From assembly GCA_029245395.1 (NCBI GenBank), contig JAQWPL010000033.1, positions 62,001 through 126,000 on the forward strand: DNA of 64,000 nucleotides, read 5' to 3'. Under the pieces are notes generated by a model. The model worked only from the letters and a program-made list of their open reading frames with translations, had not been told where the DNA came from and searched no databases. The position numbers and the translations under genes are program-made. The DNA comes from Gammaproteobacteria bacterium. Lineage in GTDB: Bacteria; Pseudomonadota; Gammaproteobacteria; Pseudomonadales; Pseudohongiellaceae. Shown here one piece after another: positions 18,637 to 26,890 of this stretch; the stretch's first letter is position 1, and each line of letters begins with the position of its first letter.

Positions 18637-19335
18637 TCAGTCTGTCTTTTTGTCTTGCTCTTTGTCATCTGAAGGCTCTTCATCCGCTGAGGGCTCTTCT
18701 GCAGCAGGTTCTTCTGCAACAGGTTCTTCAGCAGCAGGTTCTTCAGCAGTAGGTTCTTCAGCAGCAGGTTCTTCAGCAGCAGGTTCTTCAGCAGCAGGTT
18801 CTTCAGCTGATGCTTCAACTACAGGCTCTACTGCTGGTGCTTCAGAAGCTTGTTCAGCCTTTTCTTCTGTAGCTTCTTCTTCATTCACGATGCCAGCTGC
18901 CAGATCCTCTTCCTCTGCGGCTTCAATCTGCTCGACAATAGTCGCGGTATCGTCAAGTGGTGTTTCGGCTTTCTCCCCTTTCTTACCCAGTTTTTCAGAA
19001 ATACGGGCAGCACGACCGGTGAGGTCACGCAAGTAGTAGAGTTTGGCCTGTCGAACATCACCCCGTCGTTTGACTGTAATACTTTCAATCTGTTGACTGT
19101 GAGTCTGGAAAGTCCGCTCAACACCCACGCCATGGGACATTTTACGAACGGTGAAAGCAGAGTTCAGGCTTCGATTGCGTTTGCCTATAACAACACCCTC
19201 AAAGGCCTGCAGGCGCTCGCGGTCACCTTCCTTAATCCGTACCTGAACTACCACCGTATCGCCAGGTGAAAAGTCTGGCACATTGCTTTTCAACTGCGCT
19301 TGTTCAACTTTCTGGATAATGCTGTTCTTGCTCAT
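18637..19335 (-). CDS. rplS: Ribosomal protein L19 with an acidic repeat tail
   Basis: Residues 1-115 or so are ordinary bL19 ([67 protein letters not shown]). L19 sits at the 30S-50S interface and is normally 115-130 residues long. Here a further tail of about 115 residues follows, rich in Glu, Ala and Pro, ending in eight five-residue units of the type EEPAA and an acidic-lysine end. The ATG at 19335 is preceded by GGTG. The gene is last in the rpsP-rimM-trmD-rplS operon. The tail is open, in frame and ends in a normal stop, so it is probably made. Confidence 0.95.
   Translation of the reverse strand: MSKNSIIQKVEQAQLKSNVPDFSPGDTVVVQVRIKEGDRERLQAFEGVVIGKRNRSLNSAFTVRKMSHGVGVERTFQTHSQQIESITVKRRGDVRQAKLYYLRDLTGRAARISEKLGKKGEKAETPLDDTATIVEQIEAAEEEDLAAGIVNEEEATEEKAEQASEAPAVEPVVEASAEEPAAEEPAAEEPAAEEPTAEEPAAEEPVAEEPAAEEPSADEEPSDDKEQDKKTD
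18692..18811. repeat. Eight 15-bp tandem repeats inside rplS
   Basis: Units close to GGTTCTTCAGCAGCA repeat eight times without a gap and encode the EEPAA motif in L19 on the minus strand. The unit length is a multiple of three, so copy-number change keeps the frame. Confidence 0.95.
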
Positions 19336-19362
19336 CTTAATCACCGTCTGTTCGACTAACTG

Positions 19363-20106
19363 TTAACTCACTGTTTCGTTTTCACTGATGAATTGTTGCA
19401 AAAGTGTTTTCTGCTCATCAGTTAACTTAATTTTTTTCAGCAGATCCGGACGCTTTTGCCAGGTACTGCCTAAACTTTGTTTTAAACGCCACACCCGTAT
19501 TGCTTCATGATCTCCGCTTAATAAAACAGGCGGTACCGTTTTTCCTGCGTAATCTTCAGGCCTTGTGTAATGGGTGCAATCGAGCAAACCATTCATGAAC
19601 GAATCCTGATCCGCTGAATCCTCATGCCCCAATGCGCCCGGTTGTAGCCGGATAATCGCATCCAGGCAGGCCATTGCTGCCAATTCACCACCACTGAGCA
19701 CAAAATCGCCAAGGGACAACTCTTCGTCCACCTGACTTTCAATAACGCGCTCATCTATGCCTTCATACCGCCCGCATAACAGGATTACTGATTCCTGTAG
19801 GGCCAGCTTGTTAACTCTTTGCTGGTCCAGCGGCTTTCCCTGGGGAGTCAGGTAAATGACCTTTGCCCCGGGTAACGCTTCCCTTGCCACCAAGATAGCC
19901 AGTTCAAGGGGCTCTGTTTTCATTAACATGCCAGGACCACCACCGTAAGGCCTGTCGTCCACAGCCTGGTGTTTGTCTGCCGTATAGTCCCTGGGGTTCC
20001 AGAAACTGAGGTCAACCAGCCCATCCCTAATTGCGCGACTGCTTATGCCATATTCACTGATCGCTGCAAACATATCGGGGAAAAGTGTAATGATTCCTGC
20101 CTGCAT
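19363..20106 (-). CDS. trmD: tRNA (guanine-N1-)-methyltransferase TrmD
   Basis: The 247-residue SPOUT methyltransferase has the knotted SAM-binding motifs [13 protein letters not shown] and [11 protein letters not shown] near residues 108-140, [13 protein letters not shown] near 50 and the C-terminal tRNA-binding helix bundle. It makes m1G37 in tRNAs reading CNN codons, which prevents frameshifting. The ATG at 20106 is preceded by AGGTG at seven bases; a GTG three codons upstream is the alternative start. It is 14 bp after rimM. Confidence 0.95.
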   Translation of the reverse strand: MQAGIITLFPDMFAAISEYGISSRAIRDGLVDLSFWNPRDYTADKHQAVDDRPYGGGPGMLMKTEPLELAILVAREALPGAKVIYLTPQGKPLDQQRVNKLALQESVILLCGRYEGIDERVIESQVDEELSLGDFVLSGGELAAMACLDAIIRLQPGALGHEDSADQDSFMNGLLDCTHYTRPEDYAGKTVPPVLLSGDHEAIRVWRLKQSLGSTWQKRPDLLKKIKLTDEQKTLLQQFISENETVS

Positions 20107-20120
20107 GGATTGCACCTGCT

Positions 20121-20747
20121 TCAGTAATCTTTTTCCCAGTCCACCTGGAGAGTTCTACCCGCCAGGTCTACTCTTTTAACCACCTTATCCCTGACAAATG
20201 GAATAAGTCTTTCTTCCTTATCAATACTGTCTTCAGTAGCCCTGACAACAATGACATCATTGGCTCCGGTTTCAATCAGGCGGTCAACCTGTCCGAGATT
20301 GTCACCCTGCAGATTGATTATTGTCAGCCCTTCAAGCTGAAACCAGTAATAATCCTCGGCGTCGAGCTCAGGTAAGGTGGATGTCTCCACTTGCAACTCC
20401 CGGCCTGAATAAACTGCGGCCCGTTCCCTGTCATCACAACCCTTGATATGCCCTATAAAGTGCTTTCCCTGGGCTCTGCTCTCATCAATTTCAATCTTTT
20501 CTCTTTTCTGTTCTGAGCTTCCCAATGCCGTCCGGCTGCCTGGGATGCTTTTATGAGACAGGAAAAAATGTCTGTAATTAAGAATATTTTCTGCCGGGCC
20601 TGTAAAAGAAATGAGCTTGACCCAACCTTTGATGCCGTGTGCTGCGCCTATTCTGCCTAACGTCGCAAATTCAGACGAAGAATCTGGCGTTAATTCAGAT
20701 TTTAAATCAGTCGATTTATGCGTTTCCGAATCAGATGGCTGACTCAT
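20121..20747 (-). CDS. rimM: 16S rRNA processing protein RimM
   Basis: The 208-residue product has the RimM N-domain ([21 protein letters not shown] near residue 30), a central segment with [18 protein letters not shown], and a PRC-barrel C-domain ending LQVDWEKDY, as is usual. It helps assemble the 30S head by binding S19. Residues 1-26 are a polar serine-rich extension not found in most RimM proteins, and a 20-residue basic insertion occurs near residue 85. Confidence 0.92.
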   Translation of the reverse strand: MSQPSDSETHKSTDLKSELTPDSSSEFATLGRIGAAHGIKGWVKLISFTGPAENILNYRHFFLSHKSIPGSRTALGSSEQKREKIEIDESRAQGKHFIGHIKGCDDRERAAVYSGRELQVETSTLPELDAEDYYWFQLEGLTIINLQGDNLGQVDRLIETGANDVIVVRATEDSIDKEERLIPFVRDKVVKRVDLAGRTLQVDWEKDY

Positions 20748-20771
20748 TAAACAGCCTGTCCCAGAACGCTA

Positions 20772-21032
20772 TCAGGCAGCAGTGGTAACTGCAGCCTCCG
20801 CATCCTTCAGCAGTCTGGCAACACGATCACTTGCAATAGCACCTTTGCTTTGCCAGTGCTTCACTCGCTCCATATCAACGCGCAGTCTTTCTTCCTGCCC
20901 ACGTGCACCCGGATTGAAGAAACCCACCCGCTCAATAAAGCGACCATCACGGGAAAATTGCCTGTCCGCGACAGTCAGGTGATAAAACGGGCGCTTTTTG
21001 GCACCGCTTCTTGAAAGTCTAATGGTTACCAT
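20772..21032 (-). CDS. rpsP: Ribosomal protein S16
   Basis: The 86-residue product starts [18 protein letters not shown] and contains [14 protein letters not shown], both S16 hallmarks. It is the first gene of the rpsP-rimM-trmD-rplS operon, 24 bp before rimM. Confidence 0.96.
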   Translation of the reverse strand: MVTIRLSRSGAKKRPFYHLTVADRQFSRDGRFIERVGFFNPGARGQEERLRVDMERVKHWQSKGAIASDRVARLLKDAEAAVTTAA

Positions 21033-21175
21033 AAGTTATTGATTCCACTGATTAAATTATAAATTCTATAAGGTGTTCTGCTGTCTACTTTTGCACTAAA
21101 AAGAGACATATTTCTACTACCGGAAAAAAGGCCGGTATTCTACGGGAAAAGTCCGGTCTTTGGAACACTATTTGT

Positions 21176-21194
21176 CCTGTGTTTGAAACACAGG
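21176..21194. promoter_or_regulatory. Perfect palindrome upstream of rpsP
   Basis: CCTGTGTTT-G-AAACACAGG is a perfect nine-base inverted repeat about 145 bp before the rpsP start, in the 290-bp gap between ffh and rpsP. No T or A run adjoins it, so it is not a clear terminator for ffh. A second small inverted repeat (TACCGG...CCGGTA, 21118-21137) lies closer to rpsP. I see no confident promoter in this gap. Confidence 0.4.
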
Positions 21195-21322
21195 GTGTAA
21201 GAAGTAAGTCGCGAAAAACACTGGATTTTTCCAGAAATTTTGTTAGAAGTATCTCACTCACTATCCTGACAGATTAAAAGACAATAATTCAATCTGGCCA
21301 GTCTGAAGAAACCGGTTGATTT

Positions 21323-22696
21323 TCACATCCTGGACATGCCGCCAGGCGGACTTGCCCCACCCATACCGCCTAACCCACGCATCATATTGGCCATCTTGCC
21401 GCCTTTCATCTTTTTCATCATTTTCTGCATCTGTTTATGCTGTTTGAGCAGGCGATTAAGATCCTGAATGGAAGTTCCGGAGCCCTGGGTGATACGCCTT
21501 TTTCGCGAACCATTCAGTAATTCCGGCCGACGCCGCTCCTTTGATGTCATGGAATTGATAATGGCTTCCATGCGCGAGAAGGACTTGTCATCCACCATTC
21601 CGGCAGCGGCTTTTTGAGCATCATTGAGTCCGGGCATTTTATCCAGCATATTCGCCATGCCGCCCATGTTCTGCATTTGCTGTAACTGTTCTTTGAAATC
21701 TTCCAGGTCAAAGCGCTGACCGCGCTTGATCTTTTTAGCCAGCTTTTCCGCTTTTTCCTTGTCGACTTTCTTTTCGACATCTTCAATGAGAGACAGGACA
21801 TCTCCCATACCCAGGATACGGGAGGCTACGCGGTCGGGATGAAAAGCCTCAAGCTCATCAATCTTTTCCCCGATCCCCATGAATTTAATAGGTTTGCCAG
21901 TGATCTGACGCACTGACAGTGCTGCACCACCTCGTGCATCACCATCTGTCTTGGTGAGAATGACACCGGTCAGAGGCAAAGACTCATTGAAAACTTTCGC
22001 TGTATTTGCGGCATCCTGCCCAGTCATGGAATCAACCACAAACAGGGTTTCCACCGGGTTAGCCACACTGTGGAGGGCCTTGATCTCAGCCATCATGGCT
22101 TCATCAATAGCCAAACGTCCGGCGGTATCTACAAAAAGGACATCAACAAACTGTTTCTTTGCTTCGGCAATGGCATCTGTGACGATCTGTTCCGGTTTCT
22201 GGGAAGTATCGCTGGGAAAAAAAATCGCCCCAACCTCTCCGGCGAGGGTTTCCAATTGCTGAATCGCTGCTGGCCTGTAAACGTCTGCACTGACCACCAT
22301 CACGGATTTTTTCTGGGTATTTTTCAGCCACAAAGCCAGCTTGGCTACAGTGGTGGTTTTACCAGCCCCCTGCAAACCAGCCATAAGCATTACGGCGGGA
22401 GGTGTGGCTTTCAGGTCAAGCTCCTCGTTAGTCTCCCCCATCAGAGACTGAAGTTCTGCCTGAACTATCTTTATAAAGGCCTGCCCCGGCGACAGGCTTT
22501 TACTCACTTCTTGTCCGACTGCGCGAAATTTCACCTTGTCGGTAAATTCCTGAACTACAGACAACGCCACATCCGCTTCAAGCAGGGCGCGTCTGACTTC
22601 TCGAAGTCCGTCCTGAATATTATCTTCTGAAAGTTTTGCCTTACCTGTAATGGAGCGCAAAGATTGCGACAGGCGGTCTGTTAAATTCTCAAACAT
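21323..22696 (-). CDS. ffh: Signal recognition particle protein Ffh
   Basis: The 457-residue product has the N domain, a GTPase G domain with GLQGAGKTTT (near 106), VDTAGR (near 190), TKTDGDARGG (near 248), and a methionine-rich M domain ending in a Gly/Met tail. It binds 4.5S RNA and signal sequences for co-translational targeting to the membrane. It lies upstream of rpsP on the same strand and is divergent from ypjD, as in many gammaproteobacteria. Confidence 0.96.
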   Translation of the reverse strand: MFENLTDRLSQSLRSITGKAKLSEDNIQDGLREVRRALLEADVALSVVQEFTDKVKFRAVGQEVSKSLSPGQAFIKIVQAELQSLMGETNEELDLKATPPAVMLMAGLQGAGKTTTVAKLALWLKNTQKKSVMVVSADVYRPAAIQQLETLAGEVGAIFFPSDTSQKPEQIVTDAIAEAKKQFVDVLFVDTAGRLAIDEAMMAEIKALHSVANPVETLFVVDSMTGQDAANTAKVFNESLPLTGVILTKTDGDARGGAALSVRQITGKPIKFMGIGEKIDELEAFHPDRVASRILGMGDVLSLIEDVEKKVDKEKAEKLAKKIKRGQRFDLEDFKEQLQQMQNMGGMANMLDKMPGLNDAQKAAAGMVDDKSFSRMEAIINSMTSKERRRPELLNGSRKRRITQGSGTSIQDLNRLLKQHKQMQKMMKKMKGGKMANMMRGLGGMGGASPPGGMSRM

Positions 22697-22876
22697 CTGG
22701 TGTCCGTAGTGGTCTTGCTGGCTTTTCTGTGGCTTTACTTTTCCTAAGGGAGCTCATTCTACAAAATCGGGCAGCTGGAACACAGGCTTTAATTACTTTA
22801 TTCCCAAACTGCATGTATCCAACTCAGGTAGAATAAAGAACTTCAACGACAGTCATAGTTGTGAGAGACTTTTCGT

Positions 22877-23689
22877 ATGTTAAGCACTTCCCTTGGTACA
22901 TTTTTCAGCCTCGTTGCTGCTGTCAGCTATGGACTCGGCACTTATTTTCAACACCGGAATCTGACCAGCGATATTCAGGATCGCCGAAAAGTCCTGGTAA
23001 GCGGCACTGTTGCAGTTATCACTCATCTTGCCGTCATCCTGCTCATTACTTTTCAGTCTGGCGGCATCGACTTTGGCGTTTTCAAAGTGGCTTCCCTGAT
23101 TAGCTGGATAGTCGTGGTCGCTGTTCTCATGAGCAGCTGGAAAAAACCACTCGACAACCTGTTTTTGTTCCTCTTTCCCCTGGCTATTGTGTGCCTGCTT
23201 GCTTCAACATTTATTCCCGGCACCTATGCCCCACAGGGGGATTACTCAGCAGGCGTTACTTTGCATATCCTGCTAGGCATTCTGGCAGTAAGTGTGATCA
23301 CCATAGCCGCCTTCCAGGCTGTATTGATTTCATTTCTGAACCGACTACTCAAGGAAAAGAAATCCTTCACTCTCGTCAGTCATCTGCCTCCCCTGGAGAC
23401 CATGGAAGCCTTACTATTTGAAATGCTCTGGTTTGGCCTGTTGTTACTTACCGGCGTTTTGCTCACCGGCGTATTGTTCATGGAAGATTTTTTTGGCCAA
23501 TACCTCAGTCATAAGACCGTATTGTCCACTATTTCCTGGATCGTGTTTTCCATTCTCCTGTGGGGACGTCACAAACTGGGATGGCGCGGCAAAACAGCTA
23601 ACCGCTGGATACTTACAGGTTTTGCCTTTCTTATCCTGGCCTACTTCGGCAGTAAAATTGTGCTGGAAATTATCCTGGACCGAGTCTGA
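22877..23689 (+). CDS. ypjD: CcsA/YpjD-like inner-membrane protein
   Basis: The 270-residue protein has eight hydrophobic segments and the weak CcsA/CcmC-type helices LHILLGILAVSVITIAAFQAV and FSILLWGRHKLGWRGKTANRW. This matches the YpjD family, annotated as a cytochrome c assembly-like protein and found divergent from ffh across gammaproteobacteria. The WWD haem motif is not present, so a haem role is unproven. It is followed 9 bp later by the CorC-like gene. Confidence 0.8.
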   Translation: MLSTSLGTFFSLVAAVSYGLGTYFQHRNLTSDIQDRRKVLVSGTVAVITHLAVILLITFQSGGIDFGVFKVASLISWIVVVAVLMSSWKKPLDNLFLFLFPLAIVCLLASTFIPGTYAPQGDYSAGVTLHILLGILAVSVITIAAFQAVLISFLNRLLKEKKSFTLVSHLPPLETMEALLFEMLWFGLLLLTGVLLTGVLFMEDFFGQYLSHKTVLSTISWIVFSILLWGRHKLGWRGKTANRWILTGFAFLILAYFGSKIVLEIILDRV

Positions 23690-23698
23690 GCAAACCCT

Positions 23699-25000
23699 TT
23701 GGAAGACACTTCACTAACAATTCTCCTGGGCGTCCTAGTTTTTCTGATCATGATGTCGGCGTATTTTTCCAGTTCTGAAACCGCCATGATGGCGTTGAAC
23801 CGTTACCGGCTTCGTCATCTCATCAAGCAGAAACACAAAGGCGCTATACGTGCCGGCAAATTGCTGGACCAACCTGATCGTCTGATTGGCATCATCCTGA
23901 TCGGTAATAATCTGGTTAATTTTATTGCCGCGTCTGTCGGCACTGTCATTGCGGTCAGGTTATGGGGCAATCTGGGGTTTATCCTGGCGCCAGTATTGTT
24001 GACAATCATCGTGTTGATTTTTGCAGAAGTCACACCGAAAACTATCGCAGCACTTTATCCGGAAAAAATTGCTTACCCGTCTTCATTGCTTTTGCTACTG
24101 CTTCTAAAAACTTTTTATCCGCTGGTGTGGATGATTAACAGAGTCTCCAATGGCCTGGTAAAACTCTGCGGCATTAAAGTAGAAAAAGACATGTCACATC
24201 ACCTGACCAAGGAAGAATTACGCACGGTGCTGGATGAAAGCGGCGCACTGATACCGGCCAAACGACATGGCATGTTATTGAACATTCTGGACCTGGAAAA
24301 AGCGACGGTGGAAGACATTATGGTGCCAAGAAACGAAGTTGTTGGCATTGATATGGAAGATGACATTGAAGAAATACTGGAAATAATCAGTCAGAGCTCT
24401 CACACCTTGCTGCCCGTTTTCAAAAGAGATATGAATGATGTGGTTGGCTTCATACATCTGAGAAATATATCCCGCATGATAAGTGCTCAAGGCATCAAAA
24501 AGGCGAAACTGATGGAGTTAACAGAAGATCCCTATTTTGTTCCTGAAACCACTCCCTTGCATACGCAATTGTCCAAATTTCAGAATGGCAAAAGGCGTAT
24601 GGCGATGGTGGTGGATGAATACGGGGATGTGCAGGGCATTGTTACTCTGCAGGATATTCTGGAAGAAATCGTTGGCAATTTTACTACTAACTTTTCTGAG
24701 GAAACCGATGACATCCACCCTCAGGATGATGGCACTTACCTCATCGACGGAACAGCTACCATTCGTGATATCAACAAAGCCTTAAGCTGGAACTTACCCA
24801 TTGATGGCCCTAAAACACTTAATGGTCTGCTCACTGAATTGTTGGAAATTATTCCAGAAAAGAATGTTTGCGTTCGCCTTTCTGACCACTGCGTTGAGAT
24901 ACTAAACGTTCAGGACAATACTATTAAAACTGTAAAAATGTGGAACCAGGCTGAATTGCTGAAGTTTCGACAGGGCAATCTTTTCACTAAGCGAAATTAA
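23699..25000 (+). CDS. CorC/HlyC-family membrane protein (DUF21, two CBS domains)
   Basis: The 433-residue product has a DUF21 membrane domain (residues 1-180, with SSSETAMMALNRYRLRHL near 25 and IGNNLVNFIAASVGT near 75), a CBS pair (about 205-335, VPRNEVVGID and VVDEYGDVQGIVTLQDILEEI) and a C-terminal CorC_HlyC domain (about 350-430). This is the YfjD/CNNM type, linked to Mg2+/Co2+ export or resistance. It starts with TTG at 23699, ten bases after the ypjD stop; the pair is the usual neighbour of ffh. Confidence 0.88.
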   Translation: MEDTSLTILLGVLVFLIMMSAYFSSSETAMMALNRYRLRHLIKQKHKGAIRAGKLLDQPDRLIGIILIGNNLVNFIAASVGTVIAVRLWGNLGFILAPVLLTIIVLIFAEVTPKTIAALYPEKIAYPSSLLLLLLLKTFYPLVWMINRVSNGLVKLCGIKVEKDMSHHLTKEELRTVLDESGALIPAKRHGMLLNILDLEKATVEDIMVPRNEVVGIDMEDDIEEILEIISQSSHTLLPVFKRDMNDVVGFIHLRNISRMISAQGIKKAKLMELTEDPYFVPETTPLHTQLSKFQNGKRRMAMVVDEYGDVQGIVTLQDILEEIVGNFTTNFSEETDDIHPQDDGTYLIDGTATIRDINKALSWNLPIDGPKTLNGLLTELLEIIPEKNVCVRLSDHCVEILNVQDNTIKTVKMWNQAELLKFRQGNLFTKRN

Positions 25001-25010
25001 AAAAACAAAA

Positions 25011-25577
25011 ATGAATTTCTGTCATACCTGTGGCAAACAGGTCAGTTTAAAAATCCCAGACAATGATGATCGCAAACGTTACGTGTGTGACAACTGTGGT
25101 GAAATTCATTACCAAAACCCCCGCATCATCGTTTGCACTATACCTTGCTTTGAGGACAGAATCCTTTTATGTCGCCGCGCAATAGAACCTCGTTTAGGAT
25201 TTTGGACTCTTCCTGGCGGCTTCATGGAGAACGAGGAAACCACACTTGAAGGTGCCACGCGCGAAACTTTGGAAGAAGCCTGCGCCAGAATAAAAATTCA
25301 CGGCCTTTATACTTTGTTTAATCTACCCCACATCAATCAGGTACATCTGTTTTATCGCTCCTCTTTGCTCGACCTCGACTATGCGGCGGGAGCAGAAAGC
25401 CTTGAAGTCGAATTATTCAGGCAAGACGAAATTCCCTGGGAAGAAATTGCATTTCCTGCCGTGGGTAATACACTTGAATTATATTTCAGAGATTTAGTCC
25501 ATGGAGAATTCCCCGTCCGGTCAGCGGATGTACTTTTAACAGACGATGGTAAGCGCTATATAAAATCCCATCACTAG
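25011..25577 (+). CDS. Nudix hydrolase with an N-terminal zinc ribbon
   Basis: The 188-residue protein begins with a zinc-ribbon (CHTC near residue 4 and CDNC near 27) and then a Nudix domain whose box runs GGFMENEETTLEGATRETLEEACA near residues 69-92. Catalytic glutamates of RETLEE are present. The glycine usually found after EE is replaced by cysteine, as in the related zinc-ribbon Nudix group. It likely cleaves a nucleoside diphosphate derivative such as NADH or ADP-ribose. The start lies 11 bp after the CorC-like gene. Confidence 0.85.
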   Translation: MNFCHTCGKQVSLKIPDNDDRKRYVCDNCGEIHYQNPRIIVCTIPCFEDRILLCRRAIEPRLGFWTLPGGFMENEETTLEGATRETLEEACARIKIHGLYTLFNLPHINQVHLFYRSSLLDLDYAAGAESLEVELFRQDEIPWEEIAFPAVGNTLELYFRDLVHGEFPVRSADVLLTDDGKRYIKSHH

Positions 25578-25594
25578 GGAGCTTCTGAAACACT

Positions 25595-26428
25595 ATGAGC
25601 GAAAAAGACAATCCATCATCAACAATTAGTATCAACCGCTTCAGTGGAAAAGAAATTCAGACTGTTAGTGATGTTGTTGCTGTGGAAGAGCCACTGGAAA
25701 TCAGACTGGGTTATACCGATCCCCATAAAGGCAGACTGCACAAAAGCTTGTCCATAACCATGCGCACACCTGGCGATGACATCAATCTGGCCTGCGGATT
25801 TCTCTATGGCGAGAGCATCATTAAAACGATAGAAGACATTGAGTCAATCGATTCAGATAAAGACAATGTCATTCGCATTGAATTACGCGATGCCATTAAA
25901 TTCGACATGTCGCGACTGGAAAGACATTTCTATACCACCTCTTCCTGTGGTGTATGCGGAAAAGCCTCACTGGAATCGCTCAGTACCAGTGGCTATGACG
26001 CCTTGCGAGACAATAATTTTTCGATCAGTGGCAAAACCCTGGTCACTCTGGGGGAAAAGCTCAGGGAGAAACAAAATCTTTTTCAGCAAACGGGCGGCTG
26101 CCATGGCACCGCAACATTTAACGACCATGGCGATATCGTGGAAGTGACAGAAGATGTTGGGCGCCACAATGCCATGGACAAACTTATCGGCGGTATGCTC
26201 AGGGCGAAATTAATACCCATACAAAATATGGGGATTATAGTCAGTGGTCGGGCCAGCTTCGAGTTAATGCAAAAAGCTTTGGTAGCAGGTTGCCCCATGC
26301 TTGTCGCCGTAGGTGCGCCCTCTTCCCTGGCCATAGAGCTCGCTGAAGAGTTCAATATCACTCTCATCGGTTTTTTATCAGAAAAGTACTTTAATATTTA
26401 TCAGAATCCAGATTCTATAATTAGATAA
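25595..26428 (+). CDS. fdhD: Formate dehydrogenase sulfurtransferase FdhD
   Basis: The 277-residue product has the FdhD motif SSCGVCGKASLE (C118, C121) and the conserved stretches TGGCHGTA, EDVGRHNAMDKLIG and SGRASFELMQKAL. FdhD moves sulfur from a cysteine desulfurase to the bis-MGD cofactor, a step without which formate dehydrogenase is inactive. Its client is probably FdsA, encoded 8 kb downstream. In many fds operons this gene (fdsC) lies within the operon; here it is separated by three unrelated genes. Confidence 0.93.
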   Translation: MSEKDNPSSTISINRFSGKEIQTVSDVVAVEEPLEIRLGYTDPHKGRLHKSLSITMRTPGDDINLACGFLYGESIIKTIEDIESIDSDKDNVIRIELRDAIKFDMSRLERHFYTTSSCGVCGKASLESLSTSGYDALRDNNFSISGKTLVTLGEKLREKQNLFQQTGGCHGTATFNDHGDIVEVTEDVGRHNAMDKLIGGMLRAKLIPIQNMGIIVSGRASFELMQKALVAGCPMLVAVGAPSSLAIELAEEFNITLIGFLSEKYFNIYQNPDSIIR

Positions 26429-26890
26429 TCCAATATTTCTCCCTTCCTATTCATAAACTGCATAAACTTTTTTTCTGTTGTACTAATTAGAAAAATAAAC
26501 GTACTATTGTTCATACAGAGAAAGGGAGCAGTTCTCTTTTTTCGAATTTTTCAGCAGGCATATAGAAATAGTAGGAAGGAGAAAGTCCCTATCCATCTTT
26601 TAGAATGTTTAGGATGTTTAGAATGTTTAGAATGTAATGTAAAGGTATTGCTCGTTACTTTTTTCTATTCACAAACTCAATAAACAAGGTTTATAACAAT
26701 CATTGACTGGTTGCACCAAGTTCGCATATAAAACTATATTTGACTATGATTATATTCATAATTAAACAATAGCTGATAAAGTTAGTGACGTAGTAAATAA
26801 GTCCAAATACTTACTCTTACTAAAGGCACAAACACAAAATTGAAGGGACAAAATAGGGACAAAATAGGCACAAAAAATAAGGAGAGAAAC
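26429..26890. other. AT-rich gap of 460 bp before the TonB receptor, with short repeats
   Basis: No gene is visible. The gap is clearly richer in A and T than its flanks. It holds four 9-bp tandem repeats (26599-26634) and, near the end, two direct copies of GGGACAAAATA (26845-26866). No confident promoter or terminator was found for fdhD or the receptor. Confidence 0.7.
26599..26634. repeat. Four tandem copies of TTTAGAATG
   Basis: Units at 26599, 26608, 26617 and 26626; the second has G for A. The set lies about 260 bp before the receptor start. Confidence 0.9.

Noticed and set aside
18692-18811. CRISPR-like repeat array
   Set aside because: The units are contiguous 15-bp repeats without spacers and encode a coherent protein tail.
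18627-18818. Antisense/other-frame peptides with LLLKN repeats opposite L19
   Set aside because: They arise only because the 15-bp repeat is open in several frames. The L19 frame has a family match and an operon context.
22841-22876. Sigma-E-like promoter before ypjD (GAACTT-N16-TGTGA)
   Set aside because: The -10 differs from the consensus and the transcript would start less than 10 bp before the ATG, leaving no room for a ribosome site.
25011-25577. Inactive Nudix enzyme because of the missing glycine in the box
   Set aside because: A cysteine or alanine after EE is usual in the zinc-ribbon Nudix group; the catalytic glutamates are intact.
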